The notes under the pieces are model-generated. The model was given only the letters and a program-made list of their open reading frames with translations. It did not search any database and was not told the DNA's origin. 64,000 bases of DNA from Takifugu bimaculatus (taxonomy: Eukaryota; Chordata; Actinopteri; Tetraodontiformes; Tetraodontidae), in the NCBI GenBank assembly GCA_004026145.2, contig CP034991.1:12234142-12298141 (forward strand), read 5' to 3'. Position 1 is the first letter of the stretch, and the number at the start of each line of letters is the position of its first letter. A program made the position numbers and the translations under genes. Shown piece by piece: positions 24,323 through 37,874 of the stretch.

Positions 24323-26856
24323 CTACAAGAAAGTAGGGGGAAAAAGAGGATTATGGATAGAAATAGGAAGGCTGAAGCAGAGGAAAGATAAGGGAGAAAT
24401 GATGGAGGCGATATGAGAAAGTGAAGAAAATGTGGATGGGATTGAGGGAAATGAGAAGAGTCATGGACTAAGCACAGTGGCCTTGCAGGGATTAGGATAA
24501 AGGAAATGAAATGAGAGAAGCAAAGCAAAAATCTAAAAATGTACCTTCTCCTGCTACAAACTGAGCACACTGCAATGAACGAATAATACAGATTTATTAT
24601 TTCCCCCTCTAAAGCTTGGCGAGCTGCCACTGCATGATGATCGATTAAAGAAAACATATCACCCTGTTATTCAGGTAATAATCTCATCATATCGCAATAA
24701 GAATAATGAGATTACAGTGAATTTGTGATACTTTTTCATTTCAGCAAGTCCAATGTTATTAATGGCATAATATACTGTTTGTACCTGGATATCTATATTC
24801 TGCACACAGGCCATATTAAACTGTTTAAACAAAGAGCTCAGAGCTCCACCACCGAGAGAAGAAGAAAGAGACTTTTTTTTAACCTGCAGAACACAACAAC
24901 GGGTTTATTAGGATTATTTTTCAGATGTGAACTAAGGTAAATTGAGCTGGGTTTGCACGTTCCTTGAGGCTCAACAAGAAGAGGCAGACAAAGTAGAGAG
25001 GTAGGTGTTGTTGGCAGAGTTATCAGGCAGAAAACCCAACAAAAATAAATACAATATGGAGAAATCAGCTTCTGATATGATTCTATATGGAGCGCAGGCA
25101 GAAGCGAGTGTGAAGAGAAGAAGAAAAATGTCCATGTGAGACGGGAAATGGGTTTCTGCTTTCATTAAGCCCTTGCCCTGCTTTCAGCTTTTCTGCCTTA
25201 TCACCCGCTTTTCTTTACCTTCTTTCTGTTTTTCTGAAGAAATGGAAAAACGATGCACAGGCGTGCATGTTGGAAACCAAACTAAAGTCATCTTCTACAC
25301 AAAAATACAAATGACTGAAGAATCAATCAGTTCTGTTCTGCTTTTGAATGCTTTATATTTTCTAATGGCTGTCCTCGGGGTATAATTAGGCTCTGGCATT
25401 TAGCAACAATACAAATCGGATCAATTCTAATTAAATAACAACTGTAATCATCACTGCATCGCTCTAACTTAAAAAGAGTCTCAGAGTATCTGGGAAGTTA
25501 TGAGCAGAATTTATAGATGTTTATTCTGGGAAAGTTTAGGTTAGTCGAAATCTTTAAATAGCTGCATTACGTGAGCTCCTGTGGCAAATGTGGCCTCTCT
25601 GCATTTTCCAGATGGTCAATATTTCCTCCACGTACAGAAAAAAACAGAAGCCTCTGCAGACCAAATGCATACAGGGGTTCTGCTCTGGCTGTGCTAAAAG
25701 AACAGCCCGTCTGCACCATCTGTGTGTTTGAATTTAGATACGTCACATGACCTCCGTCGGTCTGGGGTACCCTCCTTCGTGGTCAGGACTAGACAGGTTT
25801 CCTGATGAGACGAGAAGGACGCAGTGCACTGCTACTTTGTGCCTTCTTTCAGCACAAATCTCCGTCTCTCATGGGGAACAGGAGGGGTTAACGCCATCGG
25901 TGTTAAACCCCTAAAACACACAATGAGTCTGTTTCTCTGAATTTGAGCCTATCAGAGACTCGCAACTCCACAGGAACTCTCATAAAACCCACCCATCCAG
26001 TCAGTCAAGCGCACCGAATGCAGGCGGAGGCTGCAGTGGCTGCTGAAGCCTAGCAATCAAGAATGTTTTGACTTCATGACTCATAAACTAGTATTGTTGC
26101 AGAGAGGAAGATAATGAGAGATGGTATTAGCATCCAGACATGAACTACATTCATGACAAATGTGCTCTTTGGGCACGATGACACCTTAATAACATCATTC
26201 CAGCAGCCGACAGCTTAATTATCTCCACTGTTCACTCATTACAGTATCCGCTTTACTCTTGACAATCAACATTCAAAACACGAGATGCAATACTGGGGAA
26301 AAGGCAGACGCGAAGGAATACTCAGGAATAATCTACAGAATAAATCCATTTTGTATCATACCCAGTTTAATATTGAAGATCCCGGTGTAAGTGGCTTTTG
26401 TGCACTCCCTGCCACGAGTTTAATGGGGTGTGAAGTCTCTAATTTACACCGTGCACTGAGTGCGATTGTTTCCACATCACCATAAAAAAGACTCAGCAGC
26501 CCACATCCACCGGGATGGGGGGGGGGGTCTTCCAATCTTATATGCGGGTCTGAAGTCATTGCTACTTCTATTGAAGTCCATCTATTGAAATAAGTCTATT
26601 TAATAGTGCTTCAATGGGGAACTCTGGGGAATTCATCATCTGTCTGACTCTACGGGACTACGACGGCTCATCTCTAACCTAAAGCTTAAAAGTTCTCAAA
26701 TGAAGGCATAAAAAATCCATCAACAGGTACGTGTCCTGTAAACCACCTGCCCCACCCCCCTCTCCCCCCACATGGCCTTTTAGTATTGCGTCAGGTGTGA
26801 AAGACGCACAAACACAACGTTACTTAAGATGACGAGTGACGCTGCTCCTCCCACAG

Positions 26857-27102
26857 GCTTTATATCAGGTCCTCTGTCAGCTTGTCCAAGGCGGGTTCGT
26901 GGTCGATGCGTCTTGTCCGAGCTCTCCGACAGATACCGCGCAATTTACGACGAGCGTTTTACACCTGGACTATTTCCGGCACGTTTCCTTCTATCTGAGC
27001 CATGTCTGGGTTGCTCCGTATGATCCTCATCATCCGTCATCATCAATAACAGGCACCGACGAGGATGGAGAGCGGCTACAGATAAATAAATTACTATTGT
27101 AA
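26857..27102 (+). other. unassigned coding-like segment (possible last exon)
   Basis: This stretch is open from an acceptor-like sequence (gctcctcccacag, then gcttta) to a TAA at 27100..27102. It begins ALYQVLCQLVQGGFVVDASC, contains TSVLHLDYFRHVSFYLSHVW and ends DEDGERLQINKLLL. Codons favour C or G at the third position and CpG is high, unlike the surrounding intron, which is how a true or recently coding exon looks. I do not recognise the protein. No upstream partner exon on the plus strand was found and there is no poly-A tail. It may be a duplicated terminal exon, a relic of a gene fragment, or chance. Confidence 0.35.
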
Positions 27103-28157
27103 ATGTAGGCTGTTGGCTTCAAAGTGCATTAAAAGATGAAGAGATCTTTCATCTCGGGTTAATTATAAGCATCTTGTTTAAAATTTTATAGAAACAAACA
27201 AAGGATTAGAGAAGAATATTTCATATTTAAGGGAGAGAACATTCAGTCCTGCGTAGCTGGGAACAAAAAGCTGTTCTTGACCAGTATTATTGTGTATAAA
27301 TCTGTCCGAAGAAGAAACTCTAGTAAAGTTTGACTGAATATGATTAAAATCTGAAACTGTGAGAGGGGAAACAATGACAGGAGGGACTTTAGTGAAGGAA
27401 AATGTCTTATAAATATGTAAATGTGATGAGGTGATATGTGTTTTAGATGGTTTAATCAATCCACTTAATCAGCCTGCATGCTCATCAACCTCATCAGCAT
27501 TAATTTAATACTTTCCAGCGTTAGGAGAAATAATGAAATCTTCATTCTGAAAGTTTCTGCATACACATTAGAGATGTGATCAAAGATCCACACATCATAA
27601 GGGTTGGACGCTGTTGAGTTACAATGATCGATGATTACTCCAGTTATTTTATCCTGTTACTCCACAATCAGCAACGTTATTTGTGAAAATAAGAGGATTT
27701 TGCTGCAGGACGAGACCTCAGGCTGACCTCTAGTGTTGATTTCAAGATCTAAACTATCTCATTCCTCTCTGGATTATTAATGCTGTTTATCTGCTGGGGA
27801 AAACTCTGAGAGGTGCAAACAGCCTGGTGAATTCAGCACTAAAGGAGAACTAAAGGGCAGCGAAATGAGAGTGTGTAGTAAGTGAAACATTTCGGAGCAC
27901 ATCTGGCATCATCTGCTCCGCTGCCATCCCTCCGAATGTGTCTGATGATGAAAAACATCAGTTGTAGACCTTGTATGTTTCCCTGTGACGCCGCGATTTG
28001 CTTTTTGTTCCTGTTCTAAATTGAATCTACCTGAACACAAACACGACTGTGTTCCTCTTCAATCATTTAACATAAAGACAGTTTGGAGTTTTCAATTTGC
28101 TGTGAGAGTCTGACGTGTCCCAACGATGCTGGGATCAAAACAGAACTGAAACATTTC

Positions 28158-28198
28158 TGTGTGTGTGTGTGTGTGTGTGTGTCTGTGTGTGTCTGTGT
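28158..28198. repeat. (TG)n microsatellite with CTG interruptions
   Basis: About twenty TG units, broken twice by tctg, in the arvcf intron. Confidence 0.9.
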
Positions 28199-28324
28199 GA
28201 GGGCTGGAGGCACTGGGACCTGGACTGGAAATGTGACTGAGGCTAATTCAATTTATCCAGGCTCCACTGGCAGGCATGTTGCTCCTCGAGCTGGGCTATT
28301 AACTTAGTTCTGCCCATTACCATT

Positions 28325-28352
28325 CTCCTCCTCCTCCTCCTCCTCCTCCTCC
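28325..28352. repeat. (CTC)n trinucleotide repeat
   Basis: Nine CTC units. On the arvcf sense strand it is a GAG purine run. Confidence 0.9.
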
Positions 28353-31300
28353 ATCCTATCCTTCTCCTTGTCCCTCATGCCATCCATCACACTCTCGGTA
28401 GGAAGGGGAAGGAGGCGGCGTTTAGAGAAAGGTGAGATTAAACGTGAGAGACAAGAGAAATCCACCATACGTGGACCAACAGGAGAGAATCAAAAATGGC
28501 CGATTTATGGATTTCCTAGCAAAGGTAATGAGATAAGGAAGAAGCTGTAGGATACATGCACAACACACAGATGTGTTCTCAGCCCAGTTCTTTTGGATCA
28601 TGGTTGGGCGCCTGAAGTGTGTCCTGAAGTGTGAACAACCTAAATTTTCAAGCAATATCAAATTTCCCACCACTCTACAGGTATTTTTTTTGTTTTCAGA
28701 GATGACATGTAAGTGTGGAAATAATTAGCAGATAAATTAGCCAAAACTAACCATTAGTGGCAGCTGCAGGCGGAGTCTTTATCTGATGTGTTGTCTCCAG
28801 ATTAGATTGTCATGATTAGATTCAAGTACGGTCACGTTGTCCTTCAGTGTCCTTCAGCGTCCGACACAGGGCTTAGCTTCCCCAACAAATGTTTATCTGC
28901 TGTTTGTTTTGTGAGTATTGCTAACAGAGCAATATTACAGAAACTGTCCTCTCACTACCAACATATTCCATTTGTAATCTCCATATTTGTAAATGAATGC
29001 TAATGACGCTCGGCTGCACAGAGCATCTGACCTTTGAAGGCAATCAAAAGGTCACTTTAACAGGCAACTGTCTGAGCACACGTGTGAGGCATTTATTGTT
29101 TCAGTATCGCACTATTAAACACTTAGAAATGAGCTCTTTCTTTGAGTTAGAGTTATCTGAGTCATCGGTCTGCAAACTGCTAGTTTTGCTCCTTAGAAGA
29201 ATTAATCATATTGTGTTGCAGAAATTCTCACCAACTCAGAGAAATGCACAAGCTTTTGGCAGGTTGGTGCAGAAATCCTGTATGTTCAGACAACAGCCTG
29301 AGCGTCAGCACACAAAACATCTCCTGCACAAACCAATCTGCTTGGTAATCAAATCTTCCAAGGTGGGAGTAGCTGAAGGGCATAAACAGCCCAGAGCCTT
29401 CTGGGAGAGAGAGAACATTATAATACCAACGTCCAGTCTGTCAGACTGGAGACTACGAACATGTTGGAGATTACGAACACTCAGCTCCTTAAACCTTCCC
29501 CGTTTCCCAGTACATAAAAGAGACCTTGCAGTGGTTTTACTAAGAGGGTAACTCCAAACACCAACTCTTAAAACACTCAGTAAGAACAGGGCTCCGCTTT
29601 TGGAACCGGTATTTAATTGTGGAGAGGCACAGCCAGTTTTGGCCACATGGGCTGAAGCTGAAAGCTAAACCTGTATTGTGAGGAGTGTTTTTACTGGGGC
29701 CAGAGCTTTACTGGTAGAAACCTCAAGCTGGAGACGGACAGAGAGAAGATAGGAGGGAAACCAGTCAGAGTGTAGATAATGAATGAAGGAGAGAATAAAT
29801 TAGATTTGGTGAGGGAGGCTGGATAATGAGTGATGGAGGGAAAGAAGAGGGGAAAGGCAAAACGCCTCCCCCCATTCTGTCCTCCTTGTCTTGTGGTGCA
29901 GGGTTATTTTTAGCTACAACGGGGAGCAACGCGCTGCTGTAGAGGCAATCACTTCTGCTGCAGCGCCGCCATTCCTCACCGCAACATCTCTGGCACGGCA
30001 GAGGAGAAGCACACCAGACGTCCTCAGCTCAACAGAGAAATGACGGCTTTCTGAAGTCTGGATGGAAGCCCTTTGGATTGTCGCGGCAGAATTGATCGAC
30101 AGCTGACGAGCTGCCGTAGTTCCGGCTGCACCTCCGAGTTGAAACACTGGCTAAAAGTGAGCCCTCCACCGCTCGAGCGTTGCTTCGCAAAGGTCACGTA
30201 TTCCACTAGAAAAGCGTTAAGTGTTTCACACACATGCGCCCAAAACAAAAGCTTCATTTCCTACGTCTCAGCACACAGCAGACAAACCGGGTCAGGTCAA
30301 GGCATCCGCGTTGGGCTTAGCCAAGCACGCACACACAGCGATGCTTCGTTCTGAGTGACATTTAACAGGTCAAGGAGAAGAAGCCCTAACATGGCATTTG
30401 AATCAATAGCAGCTCTTAAAGGACTTACGGCATATTTCATTACACAATGGAGCTAATGGATTTTTCTTCTAAAATCAATGTTTACAGACCATCCGTCTCT
30501 GTCTGCTCACAGGACAGCCCGTTAAAGAAACATCGTGCTGACTATCAATCAAATGAAATGTTTATGTTCTGACTCATTCTCAGATAATAAATGTTCTGTA
30601 GTTGGGAGATAGAATTTGTCAGTACACTTTCCACTAGGAAGATGCTTCTGTTAGGCACCATAAATAGCTAATTATCATCTTCTTTTGCCAGATATGGGCA
30701 CTTAACTGGGCGGTAAACTGTCCTCTTTTCACTTCCAGTCAATCTGCATGTGGTTCAATTTAAGGCAAATGATGGAAAATGATCTCATCAAACAGCCATA
30801 TTTACATGTGGTGACCCGATGCTTCCCAAAGATTTAGAGGAAGACAAATCGCACATCAAATGGAATTTCACACCCCTCTGTCTTTTTTTTTTTCAGAAAA
30901 TACATCTGCAAAGTTGAAGCAAGCGCCGTATCTAGAATCTCTGGGGAGCAAACTAACTAAAACAGCGCAAGTCCTCGAAGAAATAGCACAGTTGCAAGTA
31001 AAGCGGCAAAAAACCCCACTTGATTCACCGTGACTCAGGCCCTGCGTCACTACAGGGACGACCAGCTTATGCAGCCAACTCGCTATGTTCCTGGACGGAA
31101 TGTGTAAGTGATGAAATATACGCAGCAAGGAAATGGAAAGGACTGGAATTCTAAGGTGCTATCATATCGGCTTAACGGGCTTCAAAGAAGCAGTTTTTAC
31201 AATCGCTGATACATGCAACAGAGTTGAGCCTAATTGGGCAGACGGAGGGAAAAATCCCACAGTGCGTGGAGCCAGCGGCTTTGGCTGTGACAGCGAGATC

Positions 31301-32112
31301 GGCTGCAGTTATTACACTGTATAAGAGTTTAAAAGAAGTTTTAAATGATCTTTCCCTGGAGGAATGCAGCCACACATTTAACATATATAATGTTTAAATT
31401 TCTCTTTGCTCTAAAAGACAACGTTCCTGAACCTGCGGCATTCTGGAATGTGGTCTGATCCAAAAAGTCAATGTTTATTCCGTTAAAAAAAAAGGTGTGG
31501 CTGCAAAACTTCATTCATTCCGCAATACAAACTCATTCACACGTGTAATAAGTGTTTATTTATTCTGTTTATCTATTTTTCTTTTTGGTACTCATTATAA
31601 CGTAGTGCCGTGCCAACAGCCAACAGCCCCCATAAATTTCAATTCCCCGTTCCACCCCTTCTTTTGGATCCAAATCAACGTATAATTGGTTTTTACTTGG
31701 CGCGTTCCCCATTCTCCCACCAAGTTCTGTTCCCACAATATTCTGCATAATGTTGCAAACAGCCAAACCAACCGCAGCGCAAACAGAACCCGAGGTTCAC
31801 CTCAAAGACGCAAACCTGACAAAGAACGGAACAAAAAAATAGTCAGCAAATCCCAAAAGCTGCTGGCAGATTCCAGCAGAAATAAAAACAAACTTTTACT
31901 CTTTGTTCTGTTCCTGAACAATATAACAATACCTTAGTTATATAAAATCCATTTTAACAAGAAAACTATTGAAAAACAGAACTCAACCACGCTGCTTTAT
32001 ACTAAAAATCTGCACCTAAGCTCTGAAAAAAGAACAAAAAGCCCAAAAGAAGCCTGAACCTTGGAAGTTTCAAAGCAAGCGCTGTGTGTGTAGTGCAGAG
32101 TTTTGTTCTCAC

Positions 32113-32618
32113 CGGTGATGAGTTCTCGGACCTCCATGTCGTTGGTCTTCCTCAGCAGGCGGACGAGGGCTGGGATGCCGTCGCAGTTCTTGATGGCGAC
32201 CTTGTTGTCGTTGTCTTTGCCGTAGGAGATGTTGCGCAGGGCTCCACAGGCCTTGCGGTGAACTTCCGATTTGGGGTGGTCCAGGAGCCCCACGAGAACA
32301 GGAATCCCCTTCAGCTGGCGCACATCTTTTTTAATCTTGTCGTTTTCGTAGCACAGGTGCTGCAGGTAGGCAGCGGCGTTGGATTTGACCGGGTCGATCG
32401 GGTGCCCCAGCATGGCGATGACCTCTGGGAGGTCAGGATCTCGCCAGCGAGGGTCCTTACGGATGCTGTCTATGGATGGCGAGCGCCGGCCACCCATCCG
32501 GTCCAGACTGGCCATGCTCCCCCTCTCTGGCTGGGCCAACGGGGCCGAATACATGCCGTGGATGTAAGGGTGGCGCTCATCAATCAGCTCTGTCTCGATG
32601 GGGTCGTCTGGGTACCCT
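32113..32618 (-). CDS. arvcf: arvcf exon: armadillo repeats 1-3 (start)
   Basis: This exon is 506 nt. Its first base completes the split Arg codon (AG|A) after a ctttcag acceptor; it ends ATC ACC G before gtgagaac. It encodes a short linker (GYPDDPIETELIDERHPYIH), then SAPLAQPERGSMASLDR and DPRWRDPDLPEVIAMLGHP, the entry to the armadillo domain. Repeat 1 contains SNAAAYLQHLCYENDKIKKD, repeat 2 IPVLVGLLDHPKSEVHRKA and GALRNISYGKDNDNK, and repeat 3 starts IPALVRLLRKTNDMEVRELI. In the family the groove built by these first repeats binds the cadherin juxtamembrane core. The pairing LDHP/EVHR/ACGALRN fits ARVCF and p120 and is unlike beta-catenin. Confidence 0.96.
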
Positions 32619-35483
32619 CTGAAAGGCAGAGTAAGGACGGTGAGGACGAGCGAGCCAAATGAGCTAAATGGCAGCTAACTCAGATAAATTTGTCGAACGG
32701 AAGAATTAAGGCGCCAGAAGAAATACTTTGATTGAGCCGGAGCCAGTAACTAATGAGAGAAAGCAGAAGGAGTGGAGAGGGAGAGGTGAAAAATGAGAGA
32801 TGGAGGGAAAATGTAGATCAAAGGAATGAAGTTGGCTGAGATGTGTGCAGCAGCGTCATAAGGAGAGGCCATTTCACATTTCAGTCACTCTATGATTTTA
32901 TGAAACCTCCATCAATCTGCACATGCAAAAGAGTGATGGATCACACAGGGACTAGAACGAAGAGACTGAAAACATCGACTCTTCCTTAAGAAAGTCTGCT
33001 GCAAAGGTGGGCTTTTATGACTGAGAAGGAAAAAGGCAAAAAAAAGAAAAAATTATAATCCCCTCTGCAAAAACCCAAAGGGGCTGATTTATTCTTTCCT
33101 GGCAGGTGGGAGCAACAAACATGTCACATTTGAACATTGGGTCTGGAGAAAGTTTGAGAAACAGGAGCTGCTCAGATGGCGGTTCCCACAGAAACGGAGA
33201 CGGAGACAAAGCACCAAAGAAAGGCCTTTGAGAGGAAGTCTTATGAAGCCACCACATACAGTAGAGAAAGATGTGGCGGGTTTTTCCCTTCAGAACAGAG
33301 GGGGGGGACTGTTCTGCCCTAGAGCGGGGACTGAGAGACCCCTGAAGACAGAAACAAGTGCCACTCAGCCCCACTGGGTTGAAAAGATCTTCATGACTCC
33401 TCTTTCGGACCTCCCTGCTAGCATTAACATTATTAGCATCAGCATGGTTTGAACTGGGAACATCTATGATATTCCTCTTAATCATTTCTGATCAGGGGGG
33501 CCCTCAAAATGACCCAAGCTCCTCGTGGGTGATGTCTGCTCACTCTTCAAGGATCTTTACTCCAACTGCAGCATAAGATTTCTGAGAACATGAGGGGAAC
33601 CTTTCCCATCACATATTGTTTATTGCTGGAGCTGCTTGGAACTTATAAATATTAGTTTCCACTTGTCGACGCAACATTTGGGTCACAAGGACACAAAAAA
33701 ATGTTTCTTTTTTCTAAAAACTTTTTGTGAGAAGTTTTTTTTAAAACCGTTCCAAGAACTTGACAAAGTGGATTAGAAAACTTAAGAGAGGAAAGTTTTG
33801 GTGTGAGAGCAGAAATTTAAATTTAATTAGACTCTTCTGCATTGCTGTCAGCCCAACGCGCTGACTGTCCCCATCTTCAGACTTGTTTATCGTCGTTACA
33901 TAATCTAACTGCTGCCTTTTACCATAATTCCTGCACGGTCGTTAGCGGTGCAAGAAAACGGCAACTAGCACTTGTGGTTGGCAGAGAGCTCAATACTGAG
34001 CACTAGTTTTAATGAGTTTTCTGTTAATTATGTGTTTATACATAGGGGGGCTGTCTTATTAAAGCAAAACAGCATTCTTTTTAACCACTGTGGAAACTGG
34101 TACAGATAAACTGAAGGAAAACTAGATTAACTGTGCAACAAGATACTAAATCCCTGATTTGTATTCTTGGAATAATAATAGTGACGGACCACTGCAGCCC
34201 AGCTTGGCCCTAAATCCAAGCGATTTAAGCAGCAGAAAGAATTACAATGGAAAGAAAAATGCTGCAGGAATGACTGTGAGCAGACATGTAACAGGTTTCA
34301 AATCTACCCTAAATTTGTAATTGCATGCATTATCACTCATTATTACAATTCCTTATTCCCTAACTGCTCCAGATTCCTACAATGCTTGGTTTTAACCACA
34401 ACAGGGGAGGATGAGTCAATCAGCACCAGGAAACAGTGGAACTCCTTGAATGTTCACTCTGGCCTCTGCGGCTTCATCAAGACACAGACTTTGTGGCTGT
34501 TATTCAACTTTTGATTGCAGTGGGCTTTTAAATATGCACCAGGAGGAAGAAATACCAACTTCCCTGCATAAACTAACAACACATCACTGCGCGGCATCTC
34601 ATTCTCTGTTATTATTTCTTACATCATACTTTTGCACATTAACGATTCCAAACGCACAACTGGGATGTACAGTCGTGCAGCTAGGAGCTCATTCAGATCT
34701 GGGCTGATGTGTTGGGGCATTTGGAAAAGCAGGCGTGGTGAGGCTGAGTGACAGGAATGTCAGGATTTGCATTTAAATTGGTGCCCATTGTGAGTACAGG
34801 AAGGGGTGTATTCACGGGGTGTAAAAGGTTTTTGCACCATCAGATGTATTGCTAGGCGCCTGATTACAGCACATCTCTCTATATACGTGCTAATCATATT
34901 GCTAAATATCCAGCCTTTTTGTCTGTGGAAGCATGTTTCTACTCAGACCCACACAATAGAAGACATAACTGGATAGAGGGATGCTATTATTCATTTACTT
35001 TACCCAAGCTTATAAAAGGAGACGCTGAATGAGAGCTGCAGACCATGTTTGCAATTCAAATGTACACAAAGTCTCAGCGGCATTTATGAGCTTTTCACTG
35101 ACCATCCCCACCAAGCAGATGGCTCTTTTTGAATGATCTGTTTTATGATGAAGTCCTTTTGGGACAGAGAAGAAAACACAACAAGACAAAAACCCTGTCG
35201 TCTTGTGTTCCGCATCTGATGTTCAAGTTTCCAGGCATTTCATTGACTTCTGCTTAAACATGCTTCTGAGAAGCCTGAACGATGGGAAATACTCAATCAA
35301 AGAGGGGGAACAGGAGGAAGACTTCCATCAACAAAGAACAGTGGGAATGATCCTTCTCAACTAAACAATCTGTGCACATGCAGGAGGTGGCCTGGTGATG
35401 CAGGTGACGCTGCACTGGTGCAGGTCGCCCAAGGAGAGGTGAGCCATGTGAGAAGCAGCCATTAATCATGCAGTTATGGAAAC

Positions 35484-35522
35484 ACACACACACGCATACA
35501 CACACACACACACACACACACG
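35484..35522. repeat. (CA)n microsatellite, interrupted
   Basis: CA units interrupted by cgcata, ending at cgcatg. Confidence 0.9.
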
Positions 35523-35611
35523 CATGGGCCCTAAACCACAAAGCAGCAATGTCATAATCATACTGATGGAAGGCAATAATGGCATGTGTGAAGATGGAGC
35601 TCACAAACTAA

Positions 35612-35678
35612 TACATATAATACTACATATAATATATAATATATAATAATACTAATATAATATAATAATACTAATAGC
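35612..35678. repeat. AT-rich (ATA/TAATA)n low-complexity tract
   Basis: Repeats of ataatat and taatacta; almost no G or C over 65 bases. Confidence 0.85.
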
Positions 35679-36945
35679 GAATACAGTGAGATGTGCAATG
35701 CTGACACGGCACAGGCAGTGGTGAGATGAGCGTTGGCACCAAACATCTTCACCTTTGTCCAAGTATCACTGCGTGTGTTAAGCTGTAATTAAACTACTAC
35801 TAATTCTCAGATTCATTGCAGCACTATGGAGCCGCTGCTCCCCGTTTGGTGCACCAATTACAGTGGGAGCACACTCAGGAATCTGGGGTGGAGGGGCTGA
35901 CATTTTCCCTTCCTGAAAAACAAATCTTACATTACGGGGACGGTCTGATCTGCTGGAGGACATTAGAATAACTAACAAACGTTCCACAATTAGTTGGTCA
36001 GCAAAGAGTCAAGAGACTGCTTCATGTTTGTGTTTGGACATTCATGTTGGCTGTCAGTGTAAGCAAGCACGGGTGTCTGGAGGGGGTTATGTGACACTCG
36101 GGGCGGTGTTATGACACATTGCAAATTGCTTGTCACAGTAAGAGCCTCTTATAAGGCGGATGTAGGAGTGAGTCATTTTCTGAAGATGTGGATTTTCAAG
36201 TGTGTGGGCATGTGCGAGATGGAGCGCAAGTGACAGAAGTTAAAAATATGTAAAGGCAGACAGCCCCAGAGGCTTTTGCTCTAGCTTGCATAAACATCAT
36301 TGCAAGCATCTTTCAATGCAGCCAATCGTGAGCAACGGCATGCACGAGTCTGTAAATAAGCGCGGTGCAGAAAGACTCGCTAGCAAAACCTGGAGATGAT
36401 TGTGAGCTTCTCCTGACCCAGCATATGTAGCTTGGAGTCCAAACAGAACAACAGTCGCTCACTGATTCACAGACCATTTTTATTCACTTGTATTTAGTTT
36501 ACTTTTATTCCAGGCTCCCTGGTTGTGCAGCTGTAAAATGATCAGAAACTATTGGGGGAAAAATCCAGTTTGGGATCTTGCTGATGGAAGCTAACAGGCG
36601 GCGTCTGTCAGGTTGCTGCAGGTTAAACTCCTCTCCATACAGGTTGCACAAAAGAGAAAGAGCTTTGAGAGATAACTGGCAAAAGCCTTCTAGCCTCTGC
36701 CACTCTTTCCCTGTCCTCCCTTTCCTCCCCCTCCATGTCATTCTTGTCTCTTCACCTTTGACACAAACATTTGTTCACCGTTCGCATGAGAAATAAATGC
36801 GGTCAAGCCCTCCCCTTCTTGTCCCTTATTTCCTTTAAGCTTTACAGGCTGCTTGAAAGCAAACATACTATCTTGCACAGTGTAAACCTGCCAAACTTTG
36901 TGAAATAAGCCAATAACACTAGCCCAATAATGCTGGATCAGACTA

Positions 36946-37874
36946 CCGTAATTCCCGGACTATAAGCCGCTACTTTTTTCCTACACTTTAAACACTGCGG
37001 CTTATTCTACGGTGCGGCTTATTTATGTTTTTTTTCGTGGCGCACTATCACAACTGTTGTGAATCAGTCATTTTTACTAACCCTCATCAACATGGAAAAT
37101 ACTAGAAGAGAAGCATATGATGCGACTTTTAAGTTAAAAGCGATCACTCTGGCGGTTGAAGAAGGAAATCGAAGCTGCCGCGCGTAATCTTGGCATTACG
37201 GTAATCAATGGCGAGAAGGTGGAGACGCCCGCCTGAAGAACTGATCCAAAGCAAAAAGATGACAAAAGCTTTTAGACGTAAACATCGCAGGTGGCCCGAG
37301 CTTGAAAACCTTCTGGAAGACTCGGTCAACTGGGTTTCCGCTGTACAAATCAGACGGAAGGCAAAAGCAATCGCCACCGCGATGAAAATAGAAGATTTTA
37401 GAGGTGGGCCATCGGGGAGTTTTAGCTCGTTAATTTAGTAAAAAAAAGCAAAAACAACGTATTTTATTTGTAGCTGATACAAACGTATATTTCAAGGTAG
37501 CCGCATTATAGACACCGTTAGGAAACAAAGCATTTGTCGGTACAATATATTTGTTTATGTTGCTAAGCGGATTAAATTAAAAGAAAAGTTAAAAAATCCT
37601 GACGTGATAAAAATTGGATTTAAGGTCTGTACAAACATACAAGTGAAAAGAGTGGCTGTTGTTCCTTACCTGTCTGTCTGTCACTCGTCAGTGACTCGTC
37701 TCTTACGGTAATAAAAACATATACCGGTACTGAATGTTTTCGATCTAATTTTTCATATTACTACGTGGGATACCTGCGGCTTAAAATCCGGTGCGGCTTG
37801 TATTAGTACAAAATTGATTTTCTTTCTAAAATTACATTATGCAGCTTATAATCAGGTGTGCTCGGAAATTACGG
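36946..37874 (+). mobile_element. pogo-like DNA transposon, internally deleted
   Basis: The left end reads CCGTAATTCCCGGACTATAA; the right end, reverse complemented, begins CCGTAATTTCCGAGC and also carries TTATAAGC further in. TA flanks both sides, the target duplication of Tc1/mariner-group elements. CGGTGCGGCTT motifs recur inside near both ends. Between the ends lies a transposase remnant (37092..37436). At about 930 bp it is far shorter than an autonomous pogo element, so the catalytic core is missing. It sits in an arvcf intron in the opposite orientation. Confidence 0.88.
37092..37436 (+). pseudogene. pogo/CENP-B-type transposase N-terminal fragment
   Basis: The first frame reads MENTRREAYDATFKLKAI and then LAVEEGNR before a stop. 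After a frameshift AARNLGI follows, and after a second shift ARRWRRPPEEL, RRWPELENLLEDSV and VQIRRKAKAIATAMKIEDFR. This is the helix-turn-helix DNA-binding half of pogo-family transposases. The DDE catalytic half is absent. Two frameshifts plus the deletion make it inactive. Confidence 0.82.

Larger units (their letters stand above)
24323..32112 (-). other. arvcf: arvcf intron, 7.8 kb
   Basis: The flanking exons join in phase (ACC G | GA ACC), so no arvcf exon is missing. It holds a coding-like stretch on the opposite strand (26857..27102), a TG microsatellite (28158..28198), a CTC triplet repeat (28325..28352) and a CpG-rich patch around 29920..30190. The open frame at 28997..29551 (plus, 184 codons) matches nothing I recognise. 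Confidence 0.75.

Noticed and set aside
28997..29551. Plus-strand open frame of 184 codons
   Set aside because: No recognisable motif, no splice context, and a small internal repeat (ggagactacgaacatg and ggagattacgaacac) suggests non-coding sequence.
33015..33485. Minus-strand open frame of 156 codons next to an arvcf exon
   Set aside because: It lies in the intron upstream of 32113..32618 and is not needed for phase; the sequence resembles no catenin.
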